A stretch of DNA of 64,000 nucleotides from Simplicispira sedimenti (GTDB lineage: Bacteria; Pseudomonadota; Gammaproteobacteria; Burkholderiales; Burkholderiaceae_C), in assembly GCF_022760965.1 (NCBI RefSeq), contig NZ_JAKVIJ010000015.1:1-64000 (forward strand), given 5' to 3'. Below, in pieces: positions 28,452 through 36,519 of the stretch (positions are counted from its first letter, which is position 1; each line of letters opens with the position of its first letter). A program made the position numbers and the translations under genes. The notes below the pieces were generated by a model. The model was not told the DNA's origin. It saw only the letters and a list, made by a program, of their open reading frames with translations, and ran no database searches.

Positions 28452-31178
28452 TTATTCGTCGGCCAGTGCGCGGGTGACGACCTCGCGCACATCATTGCTC
28501 AGGTGTTCGCGTGCGGCCACGCGGGCGATGGCTTCACGGGCGGCGGTGCGCCAGGGTTCAGCCAGTTTCTTCCAGCGGTCCATGGCGCGGGCCAGGCGTG
28601 CTGCGACCTGCGGGTTGATGGCATCGAGCTCGATCACGCGCTCGCTCCAGAACACGTAGCCCGCTGCATCCCGGCGGTGGAAGGCGCCAGGGTTGGCGCT
28701 GCAGTAGCTGAAGATCAGGCTGCGCGCGCGGTTGGGGTTCTTGAGGCTGAAGTCCGCATGCTGCATGAGCTGGCGCACCGTGGGCAGCACGTTGCCGCCG
28801 CGGTCGGGGCTGCCGGCCTGCAGTGCAAACCACTTGTCGATGACCAGCGGTTCGTGCCTGAAGAGTGCGTGGAAGCGCTCCAGCGCCGGTGCCGCCAGCG
28901 CGTTGCCACTGCCCACCAGGGCGGCCAGGGCGTTGAAGCGGTCGGTCATGTTGCCTGCGGTCTTGAAGCGCTGGTAGGTCTTGCCGGGCCAGACCTGGTC
29001 GCCCGTGGTGCGCGCGGCCAGGCACAGCATGGACAAGGCCATGCCTGCGAGGGCGCGGCGTCCGGCAGAGACTGCGTCGGGCCGGTAGGCGCCCGTCTGC
29101 TGGTGTTGCTCGTAGGCCCACTGCCAGTCGTCCTGCAGCGCCAGGGCCAGTTGCAGGCGCATGGCCTCGCGTACGGCGTGCACGCGCTGCGGATCGACCA
29201 CATCCAGCTGCTCGGCGATGTAGGTTTCCGAGGGCAGGGTGAGCGCCAGCTCCTTGAACGCGGCATCCAGCCCAGGGTGGCGCAGCACGCCGCGCATGGC
29301 CTGAACGAAGTTGTCGGGCAGAATGTTTTGATCAATTTGGCCTTCAGCGCCCGTCAGTATTGCGCTATCAGCTATTGTTTTGATAGCAATACGCAGTGCC
29401 AGGCGTTGGCCGGCTTCCCAGCGGTTGAAGGCGTCGCTGTCGTGCGCCAGCAGGGTCAGCAGCGCGGCATCGCTGTAGTCGCAGTCCAGCACCACCGGGG
29501 CGCTAAAAGCCCGCAGCAGCGAGGGCACGGGGGCGCTGTCCACATTCACGAAGGTGAGCTGCAGGCTCTCATCGGCCAGCACCACGGTGCGCGTGGTAGT
29601 GCCGGGGGCGGCTTCGCCATCGAGTTGCAGGGGCAGGGCGCGTCCGTCCTGCGTGAGCAGGCCCAGCTCCACCGGGATGACGAAGGGCGCCTTGCTGGGC
29701 TGGCCCGGCGTGGGCGCGCAGCTTTGCGTGAGGGTGAGGGTGTAGCGGCGCTCTGCGGCGTCGTACTGGCCCGTGGCGCGCACATGCGGCGTGCCGGCCT
29801 GGCTGTACCAGCGCTTGAACTGCTCCAGCCGCTGGGCCAGCTCAGACCCAGGGTTGGCGTCTGCAATGGCCTGGGCGAAATCGTCACAGGTCACGGCCTG
29901 GCCGTCGTGGCGCTCGAAGTAGAGCTTCATGCCCCGCGCGAAACCCTCACGGCCCACCAGGTTGTGCTGCATGCGCACCACCTCGGCGCCCTTTTCGTAG
30001 ATGGTGACGGTGTAGAAGTTGTTGATCTCGATGTAGCTGTCGGGCCGTACCGGGTGGGCCATGGGGCCTGCGTCCTCGGGGAACTGCGCGGTGCGCAGCA
30101 CGCGCACGTCCTCGATGCGCTTGACGGCGCGCGCCGAGGGGCTGCCCGCCAGATCCATGCTGAATTCCTGGTCACGGAAGACGGTCAGGCCTTCCTTCAG
30201 GCTGAGCTGGAACCAGTCGCGGCAGGTGACGCGGTTGCCCGTCCAGTTGTGGAAGTACTCGTGCCCCACCACGCTTTCGATGTGGGCGAAGTCGGCATCG
30301 GTGGCCGTGGCTTCGCTGGCCAGCACGTACTTGGTGTTGAAGATGTTGAGGCCTTTGTTCTCCATCGCGCCCATGTTGAAGTCGCTGGTGGCGACGATCA
30401 TGAAGCGCTCCAGATCCAGAGGCAGGCCAAAGCGCGCCTCGTCCCAGGCCACGCTGGCCATGAGCGAGTTCATGGCGTGTTCGGTCTTGCCCAGGTCGCC
30501 GGGGCGCACATACACCTCCAGCAAATGCTCCTGGCCCGAACGCGAGACGATGCGCTGCTGGCGCGCTACCAGCGTGCCTGCCACCAGGGCGAACAGGTAG
30601 CAGGGCTTCTTGTGCGGATCAACCCATTTGGCGAAGTGGCGCCCGCCGTCCAGCTCGCCCTGCTCGACCAGGTTGCCGTTGGACAGCAGCACCGGGTACG
30701 CGGCCTTGTCGGCGCGCAGCAGCACGGTGAAGCTGGCCATGACGTCGGGCCGGTCCAGGAAGTAGGTGATGCGGCGGAAGCCCTCGGCCTCGCACTGCGT
30801 GAAGAAGGCGCCCTGGCTCACGTACAGGCCCGAGAGCTGGGTGTTCTTCTCGGGGGCGCAGGTGGTGAAGATCTCCAGCTCCACCGGCTCGGTGCCTTCG
30901 GGCAGGTTTTCCAGCACGAGCTGCTGGCCTTCCATCTTGAAGCTGGTGCCTGCACCACCCACCAGCACACGGGCCAGGTTCAGGTCCTCGCCGTCCAGGC
31001 GCAGGGGCTGCGCGGGCACGGCAGCGTTGCGGCGCACGCGCATGCGGTTGAGCACGCGGGTCTTGGCCGGGTCCAGGTCGAAGGTGAGTTCCACGCTGTC
31101 GATCCACCAGGCGGGCGCCTGGTAGTCGGCACGGAAGATGGCGGCAGGGGCCGCCTGCCCGTCACGCAGGTGTGGCAT
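28452..31178 (-). CDS. pepN: aminopeptidase N
   Basis: M1-family zinc metallopeptidase that trims N-terminal residues from peptides in the cytoplasm. The 908-residue product contains N-M-G-A-M-E-N near residue 270 and the zinc site V-G-H-E-Y-F-H-N-W near 305, with the downstream E-G-L-T-V-F-R. The C-terminal helical domain follows. Around positions 29334-29390 (residues about 596-615) an R1 repeat is read in frame as I-A-I-K-T-I-A-D-S-A-I. It lies 11 bases after prfB. Confidence 0.96.
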   Translation of the reverse strand: MPHLRDGQAAPAAIFRADYQAPAWWIDSVELTFDLDPAKTRVLNRMRVRRNAAVPAQPLRLDGEDLNLARVLVGGAGTSFKMEGQQLVLENLPEGTEPVELEIFTTCAPEKNTQLSGLYVSQGAFFTQCEAEGFRRITYFLDRPDVMASFTVLLRADKAAYPVLLSNGNLVEQGELDGGRHFAKWVDPHKKPCYLFALVAGTLVARQQRIVSRSGQEHLLEVYVRPGDLGKTEHAMNSLMASVAWDEARFGLPLDLERFMIVATSDFNMGAMENKGLNIFNTKYVLASEATATDADFAHIESVVGHEYFHNWTGNRVTCRDWFQLSLKEGLTVFRDQEFSMDLAGSPSARAVKRIEDVRVLRTAQFPEDAGPMAHPVRPDSYIEINNFYTVTIYEKGAEVVRMQHNLVGREGFARGMKLYFERHDGQAVTCDDFAQAIADANPGSELAQRLEQFKRWYSQAGTPHVRATGQYDAAERRYTLTLTQSCAPTPGQPSKAPFVIPVELGLLTQDGRALPLQLDGEAAPGTTTRTVVLADESLQLTFVNVDSAPVPSLLRAFSAPVVLDCDYSDAALLTLLAHDSDAFNRWEAGQRLALRIAIKTIADSAILTGAEGQIDQNILPDNFVQAMRGVLRHPGLDAAFKELALTLPSETYIAEQLDVVDPQRVHAVREAMRLQLALALQDDWQWAYEQHQQTGAYRPDAVSAGRRALAGMALSMLCLAARTTGDQVWPGKTYQRFKTAGNMTDRFNALAALVGSGNALAAPALERFHALFRHEPLVIDKWFALQAGSPDRGGNVLPTVRQLMQHADFSLKNPNRARSLIFSYCSANPGAFHRRDAAGYVFWSERVIELDAINPQVAARLARAMDRWKKLAEPWRTAAREAIARVAAREHLSNDVREVVTRALADE
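29334..29390. repeat. R1 dispersed repeat, in frame inside pepN
   Basis: Near full-length copy: GGCCTTCAGCGC, spacer, GCGCTAT, AGCTATTGTTTTGATAGC. Unlike the copies in dnaX, coaBC and mutL it is read in the opposite orientation relative to the coding strand, and still has no stop. It falls in the C-terminal helical part of the aminopeptidase. Confidence 0.75.
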
Positions 31179-31189
31179 GGGTTGCTTTC

Positions 31190-32294
31190 TTATACGCCTT
31201 GCTTGAGCGAGGCTTCGATGAAGGCGTCGAGGTCACCGTCCAGCACCTTTTGCGTGGCGGAAATCTCGACGTTGGTGCGCAGATCCTTGATGCGGCTGTT
31301 GTCCAGCACGTAGCTGCGGATCTGGTGGCCCCAGCCCACGTCGGTCTTGGTGTCTTCGAGCTTTTGCTGCTCTTCCTGGCGCTTGCGCAGCTCGTAGTCG
31401 TACAGGCGGCTGCGCAGGCGTTGCCAGGCCACGTCACGGTTGCTGTGCTGGCTGCGGCCGTCCTGGCACTGCACCACGATGCCGGTGGGGATGTGCGTCA
31501 GGCGCACGGCTGAGTCGGTCTTGTTGATGTGCTGACCGCCCGCGCCCGATGCGCGGTAGGTGTCGGTGCGCACGTCGGCGGGGTTGATGTTGATCTCGAT
31601 GGAGTCGTCGATCTCGGGATAGACGAACAGCGAGGCAAACGAGGTGTGGCGCCCACCCGAGCTGTCGAACGGGCTCTTGCGCACCAGGCGGTGCACGCCG
31701 GTTTCGGTGCGCAGCAGGCCGTAGGCGTACTCGCCCTCGATCTTGATGGTGGCGCTCTTGATGCCGGCCACATCGCCGGGGGTTTCTTCTTCCACCGTGG
31801 CCTTGAAGCCCTTGCGCTCGGCGTACTTGAGGTACTGGCGCAGCAGCATGCTGGCCCAGTCGCAGGCCTCGGTGCCGCCAGCGCCGGCCTGGATGTCCAC
31901 AAAGCAGTTGAGCGGGTCGGCCTCGTTGCTGAACATGCGGCGGAATTCCAGCTCCTCCACCAGCGGGCGCAGTTTCTCGGCCTCGGCTTCGATGGTCTGC
32001 AGGCCCGCGTCGTCGCCTTCTTCCTTGCTCATCTCGAACAGTTCGGCGTTGTCAGCCAGCTCGCGTGTGAGCTTGTCGAGCGTGAGCACGACGCCGTTGA
32101 GCGACTTCTGCTCCTTGCCCAGCTCCTGGGCTTTCTTGGGGTCGTTCCAGACCGAGGGGTCTTCGAGCGAGGCGTTTACCGTGCGCAGGCGTTCAAATTT
32201 GGCATCGAAGTCAAAGATACCTCCGTAACTCGGCCGTGCGCGCGGCCAAGTCCTGGAGGGTGTTGCCGATCTGGTTGATGCGTTCTGCTTCCAT
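31190..32294 (-). CDS. prfB: peptide chain release factor 2 (programmed +1 frameshift)
   Basis: Recognises UGA and UAA stop codons and triggers peptide release. Translation starts at the ATG at 32294 (M-E-A-E-R-I-N-Q), runs 27 codons to an in-frame TGA at 32213-32211, and must shift +1 (skipping the T at 32213) to continue as D-F-D-A-K-F-E-R-L. The joined product has 367 residues, normal for RF2. The peptidyl-hydrolysis motif G-A-G-G-Q-H-I-N-K-T-D and the stop-recognition region are intact. It heads the prfB-pepN-fbp unit. Confidence 0.95.
32210..32225 (-). promoter_or_regulatory. RF2 autoregulatory frameshift site
   Basis: On the minus strand the site reads CGG-AGG-TAT-CTT-TGA-C. The CTT-TGA-C slippery stop and the Shine-Dalgarno-like GGAGG just before it are the known elements of the RF2 feedback loop: low RF2 leaves the ribosome paused at UGA and favours the +1 shift. 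Confidence 0.93.
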
Positions 32295-32390
32295 GGTGTG
32301 CAATCCTGAGTGTTCTGAATAACCCGCGATTTTCTCATGCGCGGGCCGCTCCCGGGCTTGCAGTGCGCGCAGGCACGCTCTGGGTGGATG

Positions 32391-32449
32391 ATGCTATCAA
32401 AAATATAGCTGCTAGCGCCCTATCTAAGGGCGCTAGAGGCCTTTTTTAC
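32391..32449. repeat. R1 dispersed repeat upstream of prfB
   Basis: One of the most complete copies: GCTATCAAAAATATAGC, then TGCTAGCGCCC, a seven-base loop, GGGCGCTAGAGGCC and a run of six T. The AGCGCCC/GGGCGCT arms pair perfectly. The T-run end overlaps the stop codon (TAA) of the hydrolase gene ending at 32446, so the repeat supplies that stop. Confidence 0.8.
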
Positions 32450-33369
32450 TTGGATTGCAGAAAACCCTCGATCAATGCGGCCACGGCCTGCGGTTGGTCG
32501 TGGTGCAGCATGTGGCCTGCGTCTTCGACGCGCGCGATGCGGCAGTCGGGCACGCTTTGCAGGCGCTGGTGGTATTCCTCCAGCGTGTAGCGGCCCTTCC
32601 ACCACAGGCCCAGGCTGTCGTCGCTGGCCTCGATACTGAGCGTTGGCGCGGTGATGGCGGCGTACAGCGCCAGGGCCTCTTCCAGGCGGAACAGCATGGC
32701 GTTGGTGATCTTGTGTGCGGCATCGCCCAGGATTTCCCACTGCCCCTGAGCATTGGGGCGCGCCCAGTGCCGGGCCAGCCACTGGGCCTTGTCCTGGGGC
32801 AGGCGCGGGTTGGTCTTCATCAGGCGGCGGGCCACACCGTCGGCGCTGTCGTAGGTTTTCAGGGCCATCTCGCCGCGCTGCAGGGCCTTGAGCTCGTCCA
32901 TCCACTCGGCGTAGCGCTTGGGGGCCTTGGTGGGTTTGCTGGCGGGCATCCCAAAGCCCTCCAGGTTGACCAGGCGGCGCACGCGCGCGGGCCGGGCACC
33001 GGCATAGAACATGGCCACGTTGCCGCCCATGCTGTGGCCCACCAGATCGACCGGAGTGCCCGGTGCGTAATGGTCCAGCAACTGGTCCAGGTCGGCCAGG
33101 TAGTCGGGGAAGAAATAGTGGTCCGTGGGCACGGGCGGTGCCGTGAGCCCAAAGCCGCGCCAGTCGGGCGCGATGATGCGGCGGCCCTGAGCAAAGGCCT
33201 GCGAGAACGCATCGACCACGAACTGGTACGACGCCGACACGTCCATCCACCCATGCACCAGCACCAGCGGCGGCAGGTCCGAGGTGGCAGGGCCCCACAG
33301 GCGCACGTGGTAGTTCAGTTGGCGGATGGGGACGAATTCGCTGCGCGCGGGTTGGAGTTCCTGGTACAT
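32446..33369 (-). CDS. alpha/beta hydrolase
   Basis: A 307-residue cytoplasmic hydrolase of the alpha/beta fold. Visible are the oxyanion-hole sequence V-L-V-H-G-W-M-D near residue 38, the nucleophile elbow V-G-H-S-M-G-G near 110, and the catalytic His in D-A-G-H-M-L-H-H near 285. No signal peptide. The ATG at 33369 is chosen because it puts the conserved core at the expected distance; no clear ribosome site is present. Substrate unknown. It is divergent from the aldo/keto reductase, 130 bases away. Confidence 0.85.
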   Translation of the reverse strand: MYQELQPARSEFVPIRQLNYHVRLWGPATSDLPPLVLVHGWMDVSASYQFVVDAFSQAFAQGRRIIAPDWRGFGLTAPPVPTDHYFFPDYLADLDQLLDHYAPGTPVDLVGHSMGGNVAMFYAGARPARVRRLVNLEGFGMPASKPTKAPKRYAEWMDELKALQRGEMALKTYDSADGVARRLMKTNPRLPQDKAQWLARHWARPNAQGQWEILGDAAHKITNAMLFRLEEALALYAAITAPTLSIEASDDSLGLWWKGRYTLEEYHQRLQSVPDCRIARVEDAGHMLHHDQPQAVAALIEGFLQSK

Positions 33370-33499
33370 GGGGGGATTATTACCAAGCAAATGCTTTGTG
33401 TATATCTGCCTGGTCCCGGTGGGTTGTCGCACGCGTGACGCTGCAGGCGCCGCCGATGCCCCGTAAACTGGCCCGATCTCGCTCTTTGCCTACGCCCCT

Positions 33500-34561
33500 A
33501 TGAAGAATGTCTCCCTGGGCCACAGTGGCCTGAACGTTTCCCCCATCTGCCTGGGCACCATGACCTTTGGCGAGCAGGTGGCCGAGCCGGATGCGTTTGC
33601 CATCCTCGACCGTGCTTGCGGGCGCGGCGTGAATTTCCTCGACACGGCCGAGATGTATTCCGTGCCCGCGCGTGCCGAGACGTTTGGCGCCACCGAAACC
33701 ATCCTGGGCCGCTGGTTCGCGCAGCATCCCGGCCAGCGGCAGAAAGTGGTGCTGGCCACCAAGGTGGCTGGCCCCTCGCGCGGCATGCCGTGGATCCGGG
33801 AGGGCAAAGGCATGACGGCGGCCGACATCGTGGCCTCGTGCGAGGGCAGCCTGCGCCGCCTGCAAACCGATGTGATCGACCTCTACCAGATCCACTGGCC
33901 CGAGCGCCATGTGCCCGCCTTCGGCACGCGCTACTACGACCCGTCCAAGGAAACTTCGCAGACGCCTATCCACGAGCAGCTCGACGCGCTGGCGGGCCTG
34001 GTCAAGGCGGGCAAGGTGCGCGCCATCGGCCTGTCGAACGAAACACCCTACGGCGTGCATGAATTTGTGCGCCTGGCCGAGCAGCACGGCCTGCCGCGCG
34101 TGGCCTCGGTGCAGAACCCGTACTGCCTGCTCAACCGCACGTACGAGAACGCGCTCGATGAAACCTGTCACCGCCTCGGCGTGTCGCTGCTGGCCTATTC
34201 GCCGCTGGCCTTCGGCCTGCTGACGGGCAAGTTCGACGCCAGCGGCACCACTGGCCCCGGTGCGCCCGAGGGCGCACGCATGGCGCGCTACGAATCGGTG
34301 CGCAAGCAGCGCTGGGGCCGGCCCGAGGCTCTGCAGGCGGCGCGCCGCTACAACCAGCTCGCGCGCGAGCACGGCCTCACGCCCACGCGCATGGCGCTGG
34401 CGTTCTGCTACACCAAGTGGCAGGTGGCCAGCACCATCATCGGCGTGACTTCGCTGGCGCAATTGGACGAAGACCTGGACGCCTGGGGCACGCAGCTGTC
34501 GCCCGAGCTGCTGGCGCAGATTGACGCCATCCGCTGGGAGCTGGGCGACCCGGCGCTTTGA
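33500..34561 (+). CDS. aldo/keto reductase (Tas-like)
   Basis: NADPH-dependent oxidoreductase of 353 residues resembling E. coli Tas. The catalytic tetrad is visible: Asp and Tyr in FLDTAEMY near residues 47-54, Lys in V-L-A-T-K-V near 90, and His in Y-Q-I-H-W-P near 132. The G-L-S-N-E-T and Y-S-P-L-A-F-G-L-L-T-G-K segments are also typical. Physiological substrate is unknown. An R1 repeat separates it from ybaK. Confidence 0.9.
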   Translation: MKNVSLGHSGLNVSPICLGTMTFGEQVAEPDAFAILDRACGRGVNFLDTAEMYSVPARAETFGATETILGRWFAQHPGQRQKVVLATKVAGPSRGMPWIREGKGMTAADIVASCEGSLRRLQTDVIDLYQIHWPERHVPAFGTRYYDPSKETSQTPIHEQLDALAGLVKAGKVRAIGLSNETPYGVHEFVRLAEQHGLPRVASVQNPYCLLNRTYENALDETCHRLGVSLLAYSPLAFGLLTGKFDASGTTGPGAPEGARMARYESVRKQRWGRPEALQAARRYNQLAREHGLTPTRMALAFCYTKWQVASTIIGVTSLAQLDEDLDAWGTQLSPELLAQIDAIRWELGDPAL

Positions 34562-34570
34562 GGGTTGATG

Positions 34571-34626
34571 GCAAAATGGGTCGCAAGCGCTTATTGGTAA
34601 AGCGCGAATCGCTATCAAAACAATAG
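34571..34626. repeat. R1 dispersed repeat between aldo/keto reductase and ybaK
   Basis: Contains AAGCGC, TTATTGGT, AAGCGC, then CGCTATCAAAACAATAG. It begins ten bases after the reductase stop and ends five bases before the ybaK start, leaving ybaK without any visible Shine-Dalgarno sequence. Confidence 0.75.
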
Positions 34627-34631
34627 TAGAC

Positions 34632-35135
34632 ATGGCCAAAAAAGAAGGCAAAACCGCGCATGTGAGCGAAACCCCGGCCACGCAGATGCTCAAGGCCCAC
34701 AAGGTGGCGTTCACCGGCCATCCCTACGATTACGTGGAGCACGGCGGCACGGCGGAGTCGGCGCGCCAACTTGGGCTGGACGAGCACCAGGTGGTCAAGA
34801 CCCTGGTGATGCAGGACCAGGACGCCAAGCCGCTGATCGTGCTCATGCACGGCGACCGCAAGGTCTCCACCAAGAACCTGGCGCGCCAGATCGGCGCCAA
34901 GTCGGTCGAGCCATGCACGCCCGAGGTGGCCCAGCGCCACAGTGGTTACCTGGTGGGCGGCACCTCGCCGTTCGGCACGCGGCGCGACATGCCCGTCTAT
35001 ATCGAGGAAAGCATCCTGCAACTGCCGCGCATTGCCATCAACGGCGGGCGCCGGGGCTACCTGGTGCAGATAGCCCCGCAGGCCTGCGTGCGCCTGCTGG
35101 GTGCCACGCCCGTGCAGTGCGCGCTGGTGGATTGA
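34632..35135 (+). CDS. ybaK: Cys-tRNA(Pro)/Cys-tRNA(Cys) deacylase YbaK
   Basis: Trans-acting editing enzyme that hydrolyses Cys misattached to tRNA-Pro. The 167-residue product has the YbaK/EbsC signatures: Y-D-Y-V-E-H, A-R-Q-L-G-L-D-E-H-Q-V-V-K-T-L near residue 45, D-R-K-V-S-T-K-N-L-A-R, G-G-T-S-P-F-G near 115, and I-N-G-G-R-R-G near 135. The conserved lysine in V-V-K-T-L is present. No SD sequence is visible because the upstream space is taken by R1. Confidence 0.92.
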   Translation: MAKKEGKTAHVSETPATQMLKAHKVAFTGHPYDYVEHGGTAESARQLGLDEHQVVKTLVMQDQDAKPLIVLMHGDRKVSTKNLARQIGAKSVEPCTPEVAQRHSGYLVGGTSPFGTRRDMPVYIEESILQLPRIAINGGRRGYLVQIAPQACVRLLGATPVQCALVD

Positions 35136-35224
35136 CCGGGCTGGGTGCCACGCCGGGCTGGCAGAATGGCGCCCGCACCGTACCGCAGCCCCGCGGCGCG
35201 TCGCTGAATTCAGGAGAGTGTTTC

Positions 35225-35914
35225 GTGTCCGTTGTCTATTCCGTACTCGCCGTGCTGGCAGCCTACCTGCTGGGTTCGCTGTCGTTTGCCGTCATCGTCT
35301 CCCGCGCCATGGGGCTGAACGATCCGCGCACCTACGGCAGCAAGAACCCTGGCGCCACCAATGTGCTGCGCTCGGGCAGCAAGGCGGCGGCGGTGGTCAC
35401 ACTGCTGCTTGATGCCGTCAAGGGCTGGCTGCCTGTGGTGCTGGTGCGCTGGTTTGGCGAGCCCTGGGGGCTGGGGGACTTCACGCTGGCCCTGGTCGGT
35501 CTGGCGGCCTTCCTGGGCCACCTGTGGCCGGTGTTCTTCCGCTTCGAGGGCGGCAAGGGCGTGGCCACGGCGCTGGGCGTGCTGGTGGGCATCAGCGGCT
35601 GGCTGGGGCTGGTGCTGGGCCTGCTGTGGCTGGCCGTGGCGGCCATGTCGCGCTATTCGTCGTTGGCCTCGCTGTCGGCGGCGGTGCTGTCGCCGGTGGT
35701 GTATGTGCTGGCCTCGGGCCTGCTGTGGAATGCGGAACGCCCCGTCACCGGCGCCATCGTGGTGATGGCCGCATTGCTGGTCTGGCGCCACAAGGAGAAC
35801 ATCATCCGGCTCATGCAGGGCAAGGAGTCACGCCTGGGCAGCAAGGGCAAGGACAAGGGTGCACCCGCCGTGGCCGCGGTGAAAGCGCCGCACAAGAAGC
35901 ACAAGCGCCACTGA
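35225..35914 (+). CDS. plsY: glycerol-3-phosphate acyltransferase PlsY
   Basis: Integral membrane enzyme that acylates glycerol 3-phosphate from acyl-phosphate, the first step of phospholipid synthesis. The GTG start at 35225 follows an AGGAG. The 229-residue protein has about five membrane segments and the three PlsY motifs: GSKNPGATNVLRSG near residue 38, F-F-R-F-E-G-G-K-G-V-A-T near 100, and W-R-H-K-E-N-I-I-R-L near 185. A Lys/His-rich cytoplasmic tail of about 35 residues is longer than in E. coli. Confidence 0.95.
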   Translation: MSVVYSVLAVLAAYLLGSLSFAVIVSRAMGLNDPRTYGSKNPGATNVLRSGSKAAAVVTLLLDAVKGWLPVVLVRWFGEPWGLGDFTLALVGLAAFLGHLWPVFFRFEGGKGVATALGVLVGISGWLGLVLGLLWLAVAAMSRYSSLASLSAAVLSPVVYVLASGLLWNAERPVTGAIVVMAALLVWRHKENIIRLMQGKESRLGSKGKDKGAPAVAAVKAPHKKHKRH

Positions 35915-35945
35915 GCCCAGGCCCTGTGGCGCTGTGCGGGCCGGG

Positions 35946-36503
35946 TTACCAGTGGCGCATGCGGCCGGTGTCGATGTGCACGAACTGCTCGCGCGGATAA
36001 AAGCCCACGCCGCCGCCGCGCAGTGAGCGCGCGGCATCGCGCAGATCGGCCAGCGGCACGCCGGGCAAGCGCACGTCGATGGCCTTGCCGTCCATGTGCA
36101 GGCTGTGCTTGGCCACGCCGCCCTCGCGCGTGCTGCGCAGCGTGGCATTGGTGCCGGGGCTGCGGTAGCCGGAAATCACCTCGAAGGGCTGTTGTGTCCC
36201 CAGCGCTTGCTGTACCCGGTGCAGCAGGTCGAAGAGCTGCGGGTCCATCGGGCCCACCTCGCCGCTGTAGTGGTCGCGCAGGAAGTGGTTGAGGCTGGCC
36301 AGCGCCGGCGTGAGAAAGGTGTCGCCCAGGGCGTACACCAGCGCAATCTGCTCGCGGGTGTGCGTATGGTCCAGCGCCAGATGGCGCGCACCGGGCAGGG
36401 CGGCCAGCGAAGGGGTGGCCAGCGGCAGGGCCGTGCCCGCCGCCAGCCACTGGGCGCAGTGGCCCAGAAAGCGGCGGCGTGGGGAGGGCTGCGGTGGGGT
36501 CAT
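35946..36503 (-). CDS. YcbK-like DUF882 / M15 family murein peptidase
   Basis: A 185-residue exported protein with a Tat-type signal (P-R-R-R-F-L-G near residue 9, hydrophobic stretch to about 33). The catalytic domain shows the zinc-ligand pattern of D,D-peptidase-like M15 proteins: S-G-Y-R-S-P-x-T-N near 110, K-H-S-L-H-M-D-G-K-A-I-D-V near 130, and V-H-I-D-T-G at the end. Homologues such as MepK cleave peptidoglycan cross-links. It starts 16 bases after the L,D-transpeptidase stop on the same strand; MepK cutting of L,D cross-links makes that pairing sensible. Confidence 0.88.
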   Translation of the reverse strand: MTPPQPSPRRRFLGHCAQWLAAGTALPLATPSLAALPGARHLALDHTHTREQIALVYALGDTFLTPALASLNHFLRDHYSGEVGPMDPQLFDLLHRVQQALGTQQPFEVISGYRSPGTNATLRSTREGGVAKHSLHMDGKAIDVRLPGVPLADLRDAARSLRGGGVGFYPREQFVHIDTGRMRHW

Positions 36504-36519
36504 GGGGTCCAAGTATCGT

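Noticed and set aside
28434..31313. A 959-codon open frame on the plus strand opposite pepN and fbp
   Set aside because: It is an antisense shadow of high-G+C coding DNA; it is His/Gly/Ala-rich without any motif, while pepN on the other strand is unmistakable.
32295..32338. A prfB start further upstream that avoids the frameshift
   Set aside because: The upstream frame encodes non-conserved sequence, while the ATG at 32294 gives the standard N-terminus and the textbook CTT-TGA-C shift site.
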